From positions 1-64,000 of the forward strand of contig CALETE010000041.1 in assembly GCA_937920085.1 (NCBI GenBank): 64,000 nucleotides of DNA. The letters run 5' to 3'. The notes beneath the pieces are model-generated. The model was not told the origin of the DNA and ran no database searches. It worked only from the letters and a program-made list of their open reading frames with translations. The stretch's first letter is position 1; each line of letters opens with the position of its first letter. Below, in pieces: positions 8,997-17,344 of the stretch. The position numbers were made by a program, and so were the translations under genes. Origin of the DNA: an uncultured Alphaproteobacteria bacterium. GTDB taxonomy: Bacteria > Pseudomonadota > Alphaproteobacteria > Caulobacterales > Caulobacteraceae.

Positions 8997-9683
8997 ATGG
9001 CTCAGAGAAAGACATTGCTAGTCGTCGATGACAATGACGATCTGCGGGTCGAAATCGCCGAACAGCTGGCTGCCACCGAGGATTTCAACGTCCATCAGGC
9101 CGCCACAGGGCTTTCGGGGGTTGAGGCGGCAGTGCGTCTGCGCCCCGACCTGATCCTGCTGGACGTCGATCTGCCTGATATTAACGGCCGCGAGGCCTGC
9201 CGCCAGATGCGGGCCCAGCAGGTCACCTGCCCGGTCATCATGCTCACCGCTGCCGACACCGATGAAGATACGGTCCAAGGCCTGGACGCCGGGGCCAATG
9301 ACTATGTGACCAAGCCGTTTAAGCTGGCGGTCCTCCTGGCCCGTATCCGCGCCCAACTGCGCAGCCATGAACAGTCTGAGGGTGCCGTCTATCATCTGGG
9401 TGCCTATGAGTTCCGCCCCTCGGCCAAACTGCTGATCGATGCCCAGCAGAAAAAGATTCGGCTGACGGAAAAGGAAACGAACATCCTGAAATACCTCTAT
9501 CGGGCCGGGGAAAAGCCGGTCTCCCGAGAGGAACTGCTGGCCGAAGTGTGGGGCTATAACGCCGGGGTCACCACCCACACCCTGGAAACCCACGTCTATC
9601 GCCTGCGCCAGAAGATCGAGTCCGACCCGGCCAATGCCAAGCTCCTGCTCACTGAACTGGGCGGCTATAAGCTCGCGCCCTAG
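8997..9683 (+). CDS. OmpR/PhoB-type response regulator
   Basis: A two-component transcription factor. The receiver domain (1-120) has the acidic pair in VVDDNDD, the phospho-acceptor Asp in LILLDVDLP (about residue 57), the conserved Thr in MLTAAD and the Lys in VTKPFK. The C-terminal winged helix (130-228) shows LTEKETNILKYLYR and THTLETHVYRLRQKIE, the OmpR recognition helix. Starts with ATG 8997. No histidine kinase is adjacent; the hybrid kinase at the window start lies 7 kb away and has its own receiver, so the partner is unknown. A cluster of palindromic repeats follows immediately. Confidence 0.95.
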   Translation: MAQRKTLLVVDDNDDLRVEIAEQLAATEDFNVHQAATGLSGVEAAVRLRPDLILLDVDLPDINGREACRQMRAQQVTCPVIMLTAADTDEDTVQGLDAGANDYVTKPFKLAVLLARIRAQLRSHEQSEGAVYHLGAYEFRPSAKLLIDAQQKKIRLTEKETNILKYLYRAGEKPVSREELLAEVWGYNAGVTTHTLETHVYRLRQKIESDPANAKLLLTELGGYKLAP

Positions 9684-9699
9684 GCGCCCGCCCCACCAC

Positions 9700-9928
9700 C
9701 GGTCATCCCGGCGGAGGCCGGGATCCAGGTCATAGGTCACGGCCATTCCGAAAGACCCGAAGAGCAGCCTCTCCGCCCTGCTCAGCGGATGTAACTGGAT
9801 GCCGGCCTCCGCCGGCATGACCGAGGGAATTGTATGCCGGGACCCGCCGGGATGACCGGTGGGTGTATCACCGGCCTCGCCCCTTCTCCGGTCACTCCGG
9901 CGAAGGCCGGAGTCCAGATCATAGGGCC
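9700..9928. repeat. Cluster of REP-like palindromic elements
   Basis: The 275-bp gap between the response regulator and xth is mostly made of palindromic units: 9700-9736 (GGTCATCCCGGCGGAGGCCG then GGATCCAGGTCATAGG), an inverted copy at 9794-9822, a degenerate inverted copy at 9833-9861, and a fourth at 9888-9928 (GGTCACTCCGGCGAAGGCCG onwards). Units 1 and 2 face each other, as in BIME-type composite elements. The last unit recurs almost exactly at 11613-11668. Such units are typically spread by a RAYT transposase in trans; none is in the window. They could form strong hairpins at the ends of both flanking mRNAs. Confidence 0.85.
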
Positions 9929-9958
9929 CTGCCTCTCAGATAGGCCCTTTGTCCAACC

Positions 9959-10765
9959 TTACAGGCCGAAGTCCGCGCTCACCGGGGCGTGGTCGCTGGG
10001 GCGTTCCCATTCGCGTACATCGTCGTGCACCCGGGCCAGGGCCTTACCGGTCCTTAATGCCGCGTCCCTCAGACCCGGACTGATCCAGATATGGTCCAGC
10101 CGCAGGCCGCGATTAGACGCCCGGAAGTCGGCGGCCCGATAGCTCCACCAGGAAAACAGCTTCTGCGGATCGGGAATGGCCTCCCGCACCAGGTCGATAA
10201 AGCCCAGGGAGGCCTTCAGCTCCGCCATGGCGGCGATCTCGATGGGAGTATGGCTCACCACCTTCGACATCTGCTTATGGCTCCAGACGTCGAACTCGCC
10301 CGGCGCCACATTTAGATCCCCAACTATGGCCAGGGGCGCATTGGGGTCCCGGCGTGCCATTTCGGCAGTCAACTTTTCGATAAAATCCAGCTTATGGTCG
10401 AACTTGGGGTTCTCGGCCCGGTCGGGCACATCCCCGCCGGCCGGAATGTAGAAGTTCTGGATCTCCATCCCCTCGACCACCGCGCCTACCACCCGGGCGT
10501 GCCCCTCGCGGCAAACCTGTAGGACCGGCGCATCACTGATCGGCAGGCGCGAGGCTATGGCCACCCCATGGGAGCCCTTCTGCCCGGCGATCCTTAAGTA
10601 AGGCAGACCGGCCTCTTCAAAGGCCTTGCGAGGAAACTCAGCCTCCTGGCACTTGATCTCCTGCATGCACAGGACGTCCGGCGCGGTCTCTGCGACGAAT
10701 TTCTGAACCTGCTCGGCCCGCAGGCGAACAGAATTGACGTTCCAGGTGGCGAGTCGAAGCTGCAT
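9959..10765 (-). CDS. xth: Exodeoxyribonuclease III
   Basis: An AP endonuclease / 3'-5' exonuclease of base-excision repair (ExoIII/APE1 fold). From ATG 10765: MQLRLATWNVNSVRLR (the family N-terminus), CMQEIKCQEAEFP (metal-binding Glu), the IVGDLNVAPGEFDVW nuclease motif, WWSYRAADFRASNRGLRLDHIW, and the terminal ERPSDHAPVSADF with the catalytic His. The product is 268 residues, as expected. The open frame reaches 10846 but the extra segment has no family resemblance. Confidence 0.96.
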   Translation of the reverse strand: MQLRLATWNVNSVRLRAEQVQKFVAETAPDVLCMQEIKCQEAEFPRKAFEEAGLPYLRIAGQKGSHGVAIASRLPISDAPVLQVCREGHARVVGAVVEGMEIQNFYIPAGGDVPDRAENPKFDHKLDFIEKLTAEMARRDPNAPLAIVGDLNVAPGEFDVWSHKQMSKVVSHTPIEIAAMAELKASLGFIDLVREAIPDPQKLFSWWSYRAADFRASNRGLRLDHIWISPGLRDAALRTGKALARVHDDVREWERPSDHAPVSADFGL

Positions 10766-10867
10766 GTCCCTGTTTAGAGCGGGAAGTCCGTCAGGGGGCA
10801 AGGCTGGGCTTTGCGCAGTCGCTCCTGTTGAATAGTCTGATCTCATCCATCACCGCTGGACAGCGCC

Positions 10868-11665
10868 TTGACCCCGACCGCCAACACCTTCACCGCTCCC
10901 GACGGTGCCTGCCTGGTCTGGCATGAACTGGGGCAAGGCCGCCCTGTCCTCCTGCTCCATGGTTTCATGTCCAGCGCACAGGGCAATTGGATCGCCCCAG
11001 GCATTGCTGGAAAGCTGGCGGCGGCCGGGTTCCGGGTTATCGCCCCTGACTGCCGGGGTCATGGGGGATCAGACGCCCCCACAGACCCCGCCACCTGGCC
11101 CGCCGACATCATGGTGGACGATGGCCTGGCCCTCATCGCCCATCTGAACCTCACCGACTATGACCTGGGGGGCTATTCCATGGGCGCCCGCACCGCGGCC
11201 CGGTTGATGGTGCGCGGTGCTCGCCCCCGGCGCTGTGTCCTCGGGGGCATGGGCGAGGTGGGGATTATGGAGGCAGGGCCAAGGGCTGCAGCCTTCGAAG
11301 ACGCCCTGCGACATGGCGAAGCTGCGAGCGATCCGGTCATGGGCAAGACTATCGCCAAGCGCATCGCCACCCTGGGTCTTAATCGGCAGGCCCTGCTGGG
11401 GGTCCTCGCGGCGTTTGCGCCGACCACGCCTCAGGATTTGGCCGCTATAGATGTCCCAACCCTGGCCATTCTCGGCGAGGCGGACCACGACAATGGGACG
11501 GTAGAAGGCCTCGCCGCCCTTATGCCCCACTGCACCCCCCTGCGCCTGCCGGGCGATCACGCGGGGTTGGTGGGAACGGCTGTGTTCGCAGACGCGATTG
11601 TGGGATTCTTGACGGCCTCGCCCCTTCCCCGGTCACTCCGGCGAAGGCCGGAGTCCAGATCATAG
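10868..11665 (+). CDS. Alpha/beta hydrolase with a repeat-encoded C-terminus
   Basis: An alpha/beta-hydrolase fold protein of 265 residues. Start TTG 10868 gives TPTANTFTAPDGACLVWHE. Visible: oxyanion region LLLHGFMSS, IAPDCRGHGGSD, the nucleophile elbow GGYSMGART (Ser about residue 107), ILGEADHDNGTVE (acid) and LPGDHAG (catalytic His). The substrate is unknown. The native protein appears to end around FLTASPL; the last roughly 17 residues (PRSLRRRPESRS and the residues before it) are translated from a REP-like repeat that supplies the stop codon. The basic tail is therefore probably recent and functionally neutral. Confidence 0.88.
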   Translation: MTPTANTFTAPDGACLVWHELGQGRPVLLLHGFMSSAQGNWIAPGIAGKLAAAGFRVIAPDCRGHGGSDAPTDPATWPADIMVDDGLALIAHLNLTDYDLGGYSMGARTAARLMVRGARPRRCVLGGMGEVGIMEAGPRAAAFEDALRHGEAASDPVMGKTIAKRIATLGLNRQALLGVLAAFAPTTPQDLAAIDVPTLAILGEADHDNGTVEGLAALMPHCTPLRLPGDHAGLVGTAVFADAIVGFLTASPLPRSLRRRPESRS

Positions 11666-11668
11666 GGC
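11613..11668. repeat. REP-like element inside the 3' end of the hydrolase gene
   Basis: This 56-bp stretch matches 9872-9927 with a single mismatch. It contains the palindrome centred on CCGGCGAAGGCCGG followed by AGTCCAGATCATAGGGC. The hydrolase stop codon lies inside it. A more degenerate inverted unit follows at about 11692-11726. The near-identity of two copies 1.7 kb apart points to recent mobility or gene conversion. Confidence 0.9.
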
Positions 11669-11741
11669 GCAGCAAATCCGGAAAGGCCACGCCTCGGAGG
11701 CTGGCCGCCGCCGGCATCACCGGGAATGGGAGCTACCCCCA

Positions 11742-11779
11742 AACGAAAAAACGCCCGGACACTGGAGACGGTCCGGGCG
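11742..11779 (-). terminator. Intrinsic terminator of the small-RNA candidate
   Basis: On the minus strand CGCCCGGAC (11779-11771), a 10-nt loop, GTCCGGGCG (11760-11752), then TTTTTT (11751-11746). Perfect stem. The opposite strand has no T-run after the stem, so it does not serve the hydrolase gene. Confidence 0.85.
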
Positions 11780-11857
11780 AAAAGTTCGTCTCTCATGCCA
11801 CGGTCGGGAGGGGATCAAGTCCGACCGGGTATCCATCCGCTCACACGGACGTCATGA
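11742..11857 (-). ncRNA. Candidate small RNA with C-rich hairpin loop
   Basis: An unannotated transcription unit of about 115 nt, reading leftward between lolA and the hydrolase gene. A near-consensus sigma-70-type promoter precedes it (separate entry), and it ends in a textbook intrinsic terminator: a perfect 9-bp stem (11752-11760 with 11771-11779) followed by six T residues. Between them lies a 7-bp hairpin (11801-11807 with 11821-11827) whose loop reads ACUUGAUCCCCUC on the RNA; C-rich loops of this kind are used by several alphaproteobacterial small RNAs to pair with ribosome-binding sites. A short ORF starting MRDELFAR could be read from 11796 through the terminator but has no ribosome-binding site I trust. 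No known Rfam family is asserted. Confidence 0.62.
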
Positions 11858-11862
11858 GTGGC

Positions 11863-11891
11863 ATTATTGCAACGTCTTTTAAAATTGTCAA
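11863..11891 (-). promoter_or_regulatory. Sigma-70-type promoter of the small-RNA candidate
   Basis: On the minus strand: TTGACA (11891-11886), a 17-nt spacer, then AATAAT (11868-11863). The -35 is a perfect match and the -10 differs by one base from TATAAT, which is rare in this GC-rich genome. Predicted transcription start is near 11857. Confidence 0.7.
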
Positions 11892-11945
11892 TCAAAAAGC
11901 CGTAGAGTCTTGCTTGTTGTGCAATTGTCACAATCAAGGCTGCGG

Positions 11946-12593
11946 CTAGCGCGCCCGGCCCTGCCTGGCCCCGTGGGGGTCCTTCAGCTCAAACAGGCCC
12001 GGGGCCAGGCCAGAAGCTGGGGCAAAGTCGGTCAGCTGAATCTGGGTGGTCTGACCCTGAGCGTCGGCCACCGTCCAGCCGGTCAAGGCAAGGGGATTGG
12101 CAGAAAAGCGCAAACTTATGGAGCCTTCCGCCCGCCGACTGCCATCCTGGGCGGTGATGGTGAAGCCGTCGGGGGCGCGACGAACCTCGGTTATGACAAT
12201 GGACTTATCGAGACGGACCTGCCGGGCCAAAAACAGAGATAGAGGCGTGGCCATCAGGGGATAGCGGTCAAAGGTCTTAAGCTGGGAATTGGACACTGAC
12301 ACATTAGCCCCGTCCGCCACCACCAGCAGGCCTGAGGGGGGATCATAGGCGAACCGGGCCCGGCCTGGGCGGTTAATCATCACCTCCCCTTGGGTCCGGG
12401 TGCCCCGGGTGTCGGTCTGAACAAACCGCCCCCTGGCCTGGGTGAGCCCCTGCAAATAGGCCGCAGCCCTGTCCACCAGGGCCCGGTCCTCTGCGGAAAG
12501 GGTGGCGGGAGGTCTGGCCTGGAGGGAACCGGCGAAAAAGGGCGTGGCGGCCAGGGCCAAGGCCAGGGATCGTCGATTGAGCATGCCTTGCAC
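11946..12593 (-). CDS. lolA: Outer-membrane lipoprotein carrier LolA family protein
   Basis: LolA ferries lipoproteins across the periplasm to the outer membrane. The 215-residue product has a signal peptide (NRRSLALALAATPFFAGSLQA, cleavage near residue 27) and the family features: ARGRFVQTDTRGTRTQGEVMI, RPGRARFAYDPPSGLLVVADG, QLKTFDRYPLMATPLSLFLA and a C-terminal hydrophobic-cavity beta domain. Start ATG 12593; ATG 12584 (MLNRRSL) is an alternative. It is transcribed from the right, downstream of a small lipoprotein gene after a 66-bp gap. Confidence 0.92.
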   Translation of the reverse strand: MQGMLNRRSLALALAATPFFAGSLQARPPATLSAEDRALVDRAAAYLQGLTQARGRFVQTDTRGTRTQGEVMINRPGRARFAYDPPSGLLVVADGANVSVSNSQLKTFDRYPLMATPLSLFLARQVRLDKSIVITEVRRAPDGFTITAQDGSRRAEGSISLRFSANPLALTGWTVADAQGQTTQIQLTDFAPASGLAPGLFELKDPHGARQGRAR

Positions 12594-12659
12594 CTTTTTC
12601 AGCCTCTGCTTGGTCCCGTCATGCCCTTGGGCCCAAGGGACTGACGTGTCTGGCCCGTT

Positions 12660-12932
12660 CTATCGCGGCCGCGGGGTGGCGTAACCTTCTGCGCTGTCGA
12701 GACCAAGGCGAACTTCTCGAAGGGCCTCGTCTACGTGTTGCAGGGCGAGAACGCGATGCCCGCCCTTATTGCTCGTTGCCAGGGCGAGCTCGGCCCGGGC
12801 GTTCTGCAGGCCAGACAGGGCAGAGCGCATATGCGGCTGATCTATTCCGGCGGCGGCATAGCCTGCGCAGGCGCTCAAGGCGATGGTCGAGAGGGCGATG
12901 GCCAGGATGGGAAGCTTCTGGGTGAGGGTCAC
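12660..12932 (-). CDS. Small lipoprotein of unknown function
   Basis: A 90-residue product with signal sequence TLTQKLPILAIALSTIALS and lipobox SACAG (Cys about 22). The mature part (about 68 residues) is predicted to be helical: ARAELALATSNKGGHRVLALQHVDEALREVRLGLDSAEG, with heptad-like hydrophobics that could form a coiled coil. I do not recognise the family. It lies between parB and lolA on the same strand, 94 bp after parB. Similar small helical proteins occur near lolA in related genomes, but that is not evidence of function. Confidence 0.7.
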   Translation of the reverse strand: MTLTQKLPILAIALSTIALSACAGYAAAGIDQPHMRSALSGLQNARAELALATSNKGGHRVLALQHVDEALREVRLGLDSAEGYATPRPR

Positions 12933-13026
12933 GGTTGGGGGTCCTTTGGGTGAAGCGCAGGGCGCATGCTCGCCCCCTGACCCGCCCCTGTTAGAGACCC
13001 CCAGATGAATGGCGCATGACTGGATT

Positions 13027-13911
<885 letters not shown>

Positions 13912-13925
13912 GTTCTTATCTATCC

Positions 13926-14744
13926 TTACGCCATAGCCTTGGCACGGCGGTCCCGTTCGCGGGCCACGACTTCCTTGGCGAGCTTGATATAGGCCTGACT
14001 GCCAGCACAGTGCATGTCGTAGACCAGGGCGGGCAGGCCGAAGGACGGGGCCTCAGATACGCGAACATTACGCGGAATGACCGTCTGATAAACCGTGTCG
14101 CCGAAATGGGTCCGCACATCCCCAGACACCTGTTCCGACAGGCGGTTGCGACGGTCATACATGGTCAGCACAATGCCCTGGATTTCTAGGACCGGATTGA
14201 GACTACCCCGCACCAAATCCACCGTCCGCATCAGCTGGCTAAGGCCCTCCAAGGCGAAGAACTCACATTGCAGGGGCACGAGCACAGCATCGGCTGCGGC
14301 CATGGCATTGACGGTGAGAAGGTTGAGCGACGGCGGGCAATCGATCAGGACATAGCTATAAGCCCCTGACGTCTTGAGGGGCTCAATGGCATTGCGAAGT
14401 TTATAGGACCGATTGGCGTCCCGGCCGAGCTCGAGCTCCACTCCGGAAAGATCTGGATCGGCGGCGATGAGGTCTAGCCCCGGCAGGGTGGTGGAGATCA
14501 CCGCCTCGGTGATCGGGGTTTCACCCATAAGCACGTCGTACAGCGTGACCTTGCGCTGGGCATGGCCGACACCCAGGCCCGTAGAGGCATTGCCCTGGGG
14601 ATCTGAATCGATCAGCAGAACCTTCTCGCCCACCGCCGCCAAAGCCGTGCCGAGATTGATCGCTGTCGTCGTCTTGCCGACACCGCCCTTCTGATTGGCG
14701 ATGACCAGCACCCGAAGCGCGCGCGTTTTGGAACTACCGACCAC
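13926..14744 (-). CDS. parA: Chromosome-partitioning ATPase ParA
   Basis: ParA/Soj ATPase that provides the gradient for origin segregation. The 272-residue protein has the deviant Walker A KGGVGKTTTAINLG (about residues 19-32), Walker A' DSDPQGNAST and Walker B VLIDCPPSL. The ATG at 14744 overlaps the rsmG stop by 11 bp, so rsmG-parA-parB are very likely co-transcribed, the usual alphaproteobacterial order. Confidence 0.97.
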   Translation of the reverse strand: MVGSSKTRALRVLVIANQKGGVGKTTTAINLGTALAAVGEKVLLIDSDPQGNASTGLGVGHAQRKVTLYDVLMGETPITEAVISTTLPGLDLIAADPDLSGVELELGRDANRSYKLRNAIEPLKTSGAYSYVLIDCPPSLNLLTVNAMAAADAVLVPLQCEFFALEGLSQLMRTVDLVRGSLNPVLEIQGIVLTMYDRRNRLSEQVSGDVRTHFGDTVYQTVIPRNVRVSEAPSFGLPALVYDMHCAGSQAYIKLAKEVVARERDRRAKAMA

Positions 14745-15387
14745 GACCCAGCCTTTTCACACACACGATGCGACCACGTTCGTCGCTTAAACTCTGCAGG
14801 ATCTCAGCGTCGAAATCCCAAGATTTAGAGGCTTCTTCCAAATCAGACACAACATCTTGACCCTTGAGGAAAAGTGCCGTGGCCCCCCTCTGAAAGTAGG
14901 GCCGGGAATACCCAAGCAATCTGGACAGGGGAGCACAAGCCCGGGCAGTGACGATATCCACAGCCAAGGACAAGTCTTCCGCACGAGAATTGTGAACGGT
15001 GGCTGGAAGCTCCAAACCCTTGACCACCTCAGTCAGGAAGCGACAGCGTTTGGTCAGGCTTTCTACCAAATGGACGTGATAACCTGGGCGGCTTTTCCCA
15101 AGGATTGCCAGAACGATACCCGGCAATCCTGCCCCCGTCCCAAGATCAGCCCAGGTCAAGGCGTCCGGGGCAAATCGTAGGATCTGTGCACTGTCCCAGG
15201 CGTGCCGTGACCAGAACACGTCCAGGGTTTTGGGACCCACAAGGTTCATATTCTGGTTCCAATCGGTCAGGTATGACCGGTAGCGCTCAAGATCGGCCAT
15301 GGCGGTAGGGCCAGCGCCCGTCATGCGCGCGAAGCCCTCGGCATCGTCTACCGCATGGATAAGGTCGGCGGGGGTTTCTTCAGTCAT
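14734..15387 (-). CDS. rsmG: 16S rRNA m7G527 methyltransferase RsmG
   Basis: SAM-dependent methyltransferase for G527 of 16S rRNA. Motifs: MNLVGPKTLDVFWSRHAWDS (substrate side), SAM-binding LGTGAGLPGIVLAI, and LVESLTKRCRFLTEV. I choose ATG 15387 (MTEETPADL, 217 residues), one base after the mnmG stop; an upstream ATG at 15411 would add eight residues and overlap mnmG. Part of the mnmG-rsmG-parA-parB operon. Confidence 0.95.
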   Translation of the reverse strand: MTEETPADLIHAVDDAEGFARMTGAGPTAMADLERYRSYLTDWNQNMNLVGPKTLDVFWSRHAWDSAQILRFAPDALTWADLGTGAGLPGIVLAILGKSRPGYHVHLVESLTKRCRFLTEVVKGLELPATVHNSRAEDLSLAVDIVTARACAPLSRLLGYSRPYFQRGATALFLKGQDVVSDLEEASKSWDFDAEILQSLSDERGRIVCVKRLGRGR

Positions 15388-15388
15388 T

Positions 15389-17239
15389 TCAGGCGGCTTG
15401 CCGACGAACATAAGCTAAGAGAGCCGTCAGGGCCCCTGGGGTTACCCCTTCGATCCGCGCGGCCTGCCCAAGGGTGGCGGGCTGCACGGTCTTTAGCTTC
15501 TCCCGGACCTCATTGGAGAGGGCGCCGATCGCCCCATAGTCGAGGCCAGGGGGCAGGCGTAGGTTTTCATCCTTGCGGAACGCCGCGGCATCCACCGCCT
15601 GACGGTCCATATAGCCGCTATAGGCCGCGTCGATTTCCACCTGCTCTCGGACATCGGCCCGCCATTCGGCGATCTGCGGCCAGATTTGCTTTAGGTCTTC
15701 GAATCCTATGGTGGGATAGGCCAGGAGTTGGGTCAGGTTCCGCCGCTGGCCATCAGCCCGAACTGGCAAACCGGCCTTTTCAGCCTGGGTGGGGGTCAGG
15801 GTCAGGGATGCCGCCTCAGCTCGAGCTTGGATCAGGGCTTCGGACTTGGCGCGATGGGATGTTTCACGTGAAACACCTACGCATCCCAGAGCCAGCCCTA
15901 GGTCGGTCAGACGCTGGTCGGCATTATCCGCCCTTAGGCTCAGCCGGAACTCTGCCCGGCTGGTGAACATACGATAGGGCTCGGTCACCCCCCGGGTCAC
16001 CAGATCGTCGATCATCACCCCGATATAGGCCTGCTCACGGCCAAACACCGCCGGAGCAGAGCCCGCCGCGGCCCTTGCCGCATTGAGACCCGCCGCCAAC
16101 CCTTGGGCTGCGGCCTCTTCATAACCCGTGGTGCCGTTGATCTGCCCTGCCAGATAAAGCCCACGCAGGCGCTTGACCTCTAGGGTAGGGTCCAGTTCCC
16201 GGGGGTCCACATAATCGTACTCAATGGCATAACCGTACTTCTTGACCTGAACTGCCTCGAGGCCGGGAATGGTGCGTAGAAACAAGTCCTGGGTCTCAGC
16301 AGAGACCGAGGTCGACACCCCATTGGGATAGACCGTGTCATCGTCCAGGCCCTCCGGCTCTAGGAAGATCTGGTGGCTGGTCTTGTCAGCAAACCGTACC
16401 ACCTTGTCCTCGATGGAGGGGCAATAGCGGGGGCCACGACCGCTGATCCGACCCCCATAGACCGCTGACTCCGTCAGTCTGGCTGCAATAATGGCGTGGG
16501 TTTGCTCTGTGGTGTGGGTAATGCCGCAGGCGATCTGTGGCACGGTGATCATCGAGGTCAGGAAGGAAAACGGGACCGGCTCAGGGTCGGCTGCCTGCAT
16601 TTCCAGCCGGTCCCAGGCTATGGACTTGCCATCCAGGCGGGCCGGGGTGCCCGTCTTCAGCCGCCCCATGGACAGGCCCAGGCTGTAAAGCCGGTCGGAA
16701 AGCCCGATGGCAGGGGCCTCGCCAATCCGCCCGGCGGGGATCCGCTCATCGCCCAAATGAATAATGCCCTTCAGGAAGGTCCCTGTGGTGAGAACCACCC
16801 GCCCGGTGGGATAGACATCCCCCTTGGCCCCCACCACCCCTTGAAGCTCGCCGTCGGTCACCACCAAATCCTCCACCGCATCAGCGATGATGGTGAGGTT
16901 TGGGGTGGCTGCGAGTTCTGCCTGCATGGCTTGGCGGTAGAGCTTGCGGTCTATCTGCGACCTTGGACCTCGAACCGCCGCGCCCTTAGAGCGGTTGAGC
17001 ATGCGAAACTGGATACCAGACTGATCAGCCAGACGGCCCATGACCCCGTCGAGGGCGTCGATTTCCCGGACCAAATGGCCCTTACCCAGACCACCAATGG
17101 CCGGGTTGCAACTCATCTCCCCAATAGTTTCCAGCTTGTGGGTCAGCAGAAGGGTGCGCGCGCCAAACCGGGCAGACGCCGCCGCCGCTTCGCAGCCCGC
17201 ATGGCCGCCGCCGATAACAATGACATCCCAAGACTTCAT
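15389..17239 (-). CDS. mnmG: tRNA uridine-5-carboxymethylaminomethyl synthase MnmG
   Basis: FAD-dependent half of the MnmE-MnmG complex that modifies wobble uridine 34 of some tRNAs. The 616 residues begin with the FAD-binding GGGHAGCEAA and include CNPAIGGLGKGHLVREIDAL, KTGTPARLD, GRGPRYCPSIEDKV and the NGTTGYEEAAAQGL region, all canonical; the C-terminal helical domain (about 550-616) binds MnmE. A perfect parS site is embedded in the coding sequence (15860-15875), where it encodes part of VSRETSH without breaking the frame. Confidence 0.98.
   Translation of the reverse strand: MKSWDVIVIGGGHAGCEAAAASARFGARTLLLTHKLETIGEMSCNPAIGGLGKGHLVREIDALDGVMGRLADQSGIQFRMLNRSKGAAVRGPRSQIDRKLYRQAMQAELAATPNLTIIADAVEDLVVTDGELQGVVGAKGDVYPTGRVVLTTGTFLKGIIHLGDERIPAGRIGEAPAIGLSDRLYSLGLSMGRLKTGTPARLDGKSIAWDRLEMQAADPEPVPFSFLTSMITVPQIACGITHTTEQTHAIIAARLTESAVYGGRISGRGPRYCPSIEDKVVRFADKTSHQIFLEPEGLDDDTVYPNGVSTSVSAETQDLFLRTIPGLEAVQVKKYGYAIEYDYVDPRELDPTLEVKRLRGLYLAGQINGTTGYEEAAAQGLAAGLNAARAAAGSAPAVFGREQAYIGVMIDDLVTRGVTEPYRMFTSRAEFRLSLRADNADQRLTDLGLALGCVGVSRETSHRAKSEALIQARAEAASLTLTPTQAEKAGLPVRADGQRRNLTQLLAYPTIGFEDLKQIWPQIAEWRADVREQVEIDAAYSGYMDRQAVDAAAFRKDENLRLPPGLDYGAIGALSNEVREKLKTVQPATLGQAARIEGVTPGALTALLAYVRRQAA
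15860..15875. promoter_or_regulatory. parS site inside mnmG
   Basis: Perfect 16-bp palindrome TGTTTCACGTGAAACA, the ParB-binding consensus known from Caulobacter and Bacillus. About 9 kb left of the origin candidate and 2 kb upstream of parB. Confidence 0.95.
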
Positions 17240-17304
17240 TGGCCTAGCCGTCGCACTCGTTTCCAGGTCCCGTAAGGGCGGTGGCTATAGCGCACCCTGC
17301 CAGG

Positions 17305-17320
17305 TGTTTCACGTGAAACA
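17305..17320. promoter_or_regulatory. parS site between mnmE and mnmG
   Basis: Second perfect TGTTTCACGTGAAACA. It lies in the 105-bp gap between the mnmE stop and the mnmG start, so ParB binding could also affect transcription of the mnmG-rsmG-parAB genes. Confidence 0.95.
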
Positions 17321-17344
17321 TCTCGGGCCCGGGCGAGATGGGCC

